Of a stretch of DNA of 49,154 nt, positions 48,492 to 49,154 are shown piece after piece. Numbering within the stretch: the stretch's first letter is position 1; each line of letters starts with the position of its first letter. Below the pieces are notes generated by a model. It did no database searches. It had not been told where the DNA came from and was given only the letters and a program-made list of their open reading frames with translations. The stretch is taken from the IMG/VR virus record IMGVR_UViG_3300035670_000325, positions 1-49,154 of that record; one strand, 5' to 3'. Source of the DNA: a virus. The translations under genes were made by a program, and so were the position numbers.

Positions 48492-48790
48492 GATAGTGTT
48501 GATTGTGTTTAGAGTGTTTTGGTTTTAAAAAAACAGAAAAATAAAACTATGATAATGCAATTGATAGCGATAGTGCTATTGTGTTGGATAGCGTGTTTGG
48601 TTTTTAAAAAAAAGAAAAGAGAAATTTGTGATAGTGTAATTATTAGCGATAGTGTTGTTGTATTTGAATAGTGCATTTTGGTTTTAAAAAGAGAAAAGAA
48701 AGCTATGATAGTGTATTGAGTAGTGATAGTGTTGTTTTGTTTGAATAGCGTAGTTTGGTTTTAAAAAGAGAAAAGAAAAAAAATGTGGTT
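48492..48790. repeat. Four tandem degenerate 77-bp repeats
   Basis: Units begin with GATAGTG at 48492, 48569, 48648 and 48725, giving periods of 77, 79 and 77 bases. Each unit holds GATAGTG(T/C)T near its start, a TTGAATAGCG/TTGGATAGCG block, TTTGGTTTTTAAAA, a purine run like GAGAAAAGAAA and a second GATAGTG-like site. Units have diverged but kept period and order. No ORF spans them. They could be origin repeats with an unwinding element, multiple protein sites, or repeated RNA domains. Confidence 0.75.
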
Positions 48791-48796
48791 CTCATC

Positions 48797-48920
48797 CCAA
48801 CACACCTAGCACCTTTAGTACCCCTACACCTCTGTGTTGGACTACACATCTAAGTGTACTGATAGTGTATCTAGTACTGATAGATGTGGCTAGTGCATCA
48901 AACAAGCTTAGGTGTTAGGT
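48797..48920. other. Structured block with alternative pairings
   Basis: Three dyads overlap: CCAACACA/TGTGTTGG (48797-48804/48833-48840), CACATCTA/TAGATGTG (48845-48852/48881-48888) and ACCTAGCACCT/AGGTGTTAGGT (48804-48814/48910-48920, one wobble). The first and third share a base and could be alternative states. It lies between the tandem repeats and the genome junction. Confidence 0.45.
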
Positions 48921-48934
48921 TTAAAAACGATTGA

Positions 48935-48975
48935 GTGTGTCGTGCTTTTCCGACACACGAATGAGTTTTTATTTT
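48935..48975 (+). terminator. Hairpin GTGTGTCG/CGACACAC with T-rich tail
   Basis: An 8-bp GC-rich stem (48935-48942/48951-48958) with an 8-base loop is followed by GAATGAGTTTTTATTTT. On the plus strand it resembles a terminator that would stop transcripts from the repeat region before the 283 promoter. Confidence 0.5.
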
Positions 48976-49027
48976 GTGTTATGGCATGTGCGTGTGCTAT
49001 ACAACACTAAGTGGTACAATACTCAAT

Positions 49028-49154
49028 ACGCACGTGCCTATCAACACAAAATTGTACGCACCCCGGGGTAGCGAAAAGTGTGTAGAGGGGTTTTCAACAC
49101 AGAGTTATGATATATAAAGACATGTTTTACTAACTAGCATGTTTTACTAATTAG
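49028..49154. repeat. Terminal redundancy, right copy
   Basis: Exact copy of 1-127; see the left copy. The region immediately to its left (48976-49027) shows only a GTACAAT/ATTGTAC pairing (GTACAAT at 49015 with ATTGTAC inside the repeat). Confidence 0.95.

Noticed and set aside
48492-48790. CRISPR array
   Set aside because: Units are degenerate over their full 77-bp length with no constant repeat/variable spacer pattern and no cas genes.
1-49154. Temperate lifestyle genes
   Set aside because: No integrase, excisionase, CI-type repressor or partition gene could be recognised; the single small HTH protein is not enough.

Overview
The window is a complete, circularly closed genome of a virulent tailed phage of a low-GC Gram-positive (Firmicutes-type) host. 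The first 127 bases are repeated exactly at the end (49028-49154), so the unique sequence is 49,027 bp. The AT-rich composition, strong AGGAGG-type ribosome sites, TTG starts, near-consensus sigma-A promoters, an XhlA-like/holin pair and an amidase with an SLH-like tail all point to that kind of host. No tape-measure gene is visible, and the tail genes (connector, large propeller-like protein, pectate-lyase spike, giant internal virion protein) suggest a podovirus. No integrase, repressor, tRNA or phage RNA polymerase was seen.

Layout. (1) 1-586: AT-rich control region with iterons, a perfect TTGACA-17-TATAAT promoter and a structured leader. (2) 587-26320, plus strand: small genes, terminase small and large subunits, portal, a scaffold gene split by a group I intron carrying an HNH endonuclease, major capsid protein, a free-standing HNH gene, two paralogous decoration-like proteins, receptor-binding and tail genes, tail spike, amidase, internal virion proteins, XhlA-like protein, holin-like protein and a 19-residue Cys-rich microprotein. 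A bidirectional terminator follows at 26323-26354. (3) 26401-27186, minus strand: a two-gene unit with its own promoter and a leader related to the one at 283-586. (4) 27190-47472, minus strand: replication, nucleotide and early genes. These include a RusA resolvase, Cas4/RecB-type exonuclease, DNA polymerase III alpha, DUF3310 protein, metallophosphoesterase, dUTPase, primase, RNA ligase, DnaB helicase, SSB-like protein, an HTH protein, an M20/M42 peptidase, a Cys-rich orphan, a membrane/lysozyme-like cluster, DUF4326 and DUF1273 proteins. (5) 47473-49154: about 1.7 kb without credible genes but full of inverted and tandem repeats. With 1-586 it forms a 2.1-kb divergent control and probable origin region.

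Most striking points. The DNA polymerase III alpha gene has its first metal-binding strand of the PHP domain (HLHSHTHYS) in another frame, joined to the rest exactly at CTT TGA, the +1 frameshift sequence known from prfB. The 47551-47976 region folds into a multi-helix dyad of more than 400 nt with matching arms and looks like a large structured RNA or origin. Two leaders on opposite strands share the dyad TGTYTG-TTC-CARACA with a compensatory change. A promoter and terminator bracket an 86-nt putative small RNA between terS and terL whose two C/U-rich segments are exact complements of ribosome-site-plus-ATG sequences. The group I intron splice sites can be placed to the base.

How it works together: host sigma-A RNA polymerase probably fires both arms from the divergent region. 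The minus arm makes the replisome (polymerase, primase, helicase, SSB, resolvase, exonuclease, dUTPase) and host-interaction proteins. The plus arm makes the virion and the lysis proteins. All functional calls are by motif recognition only.
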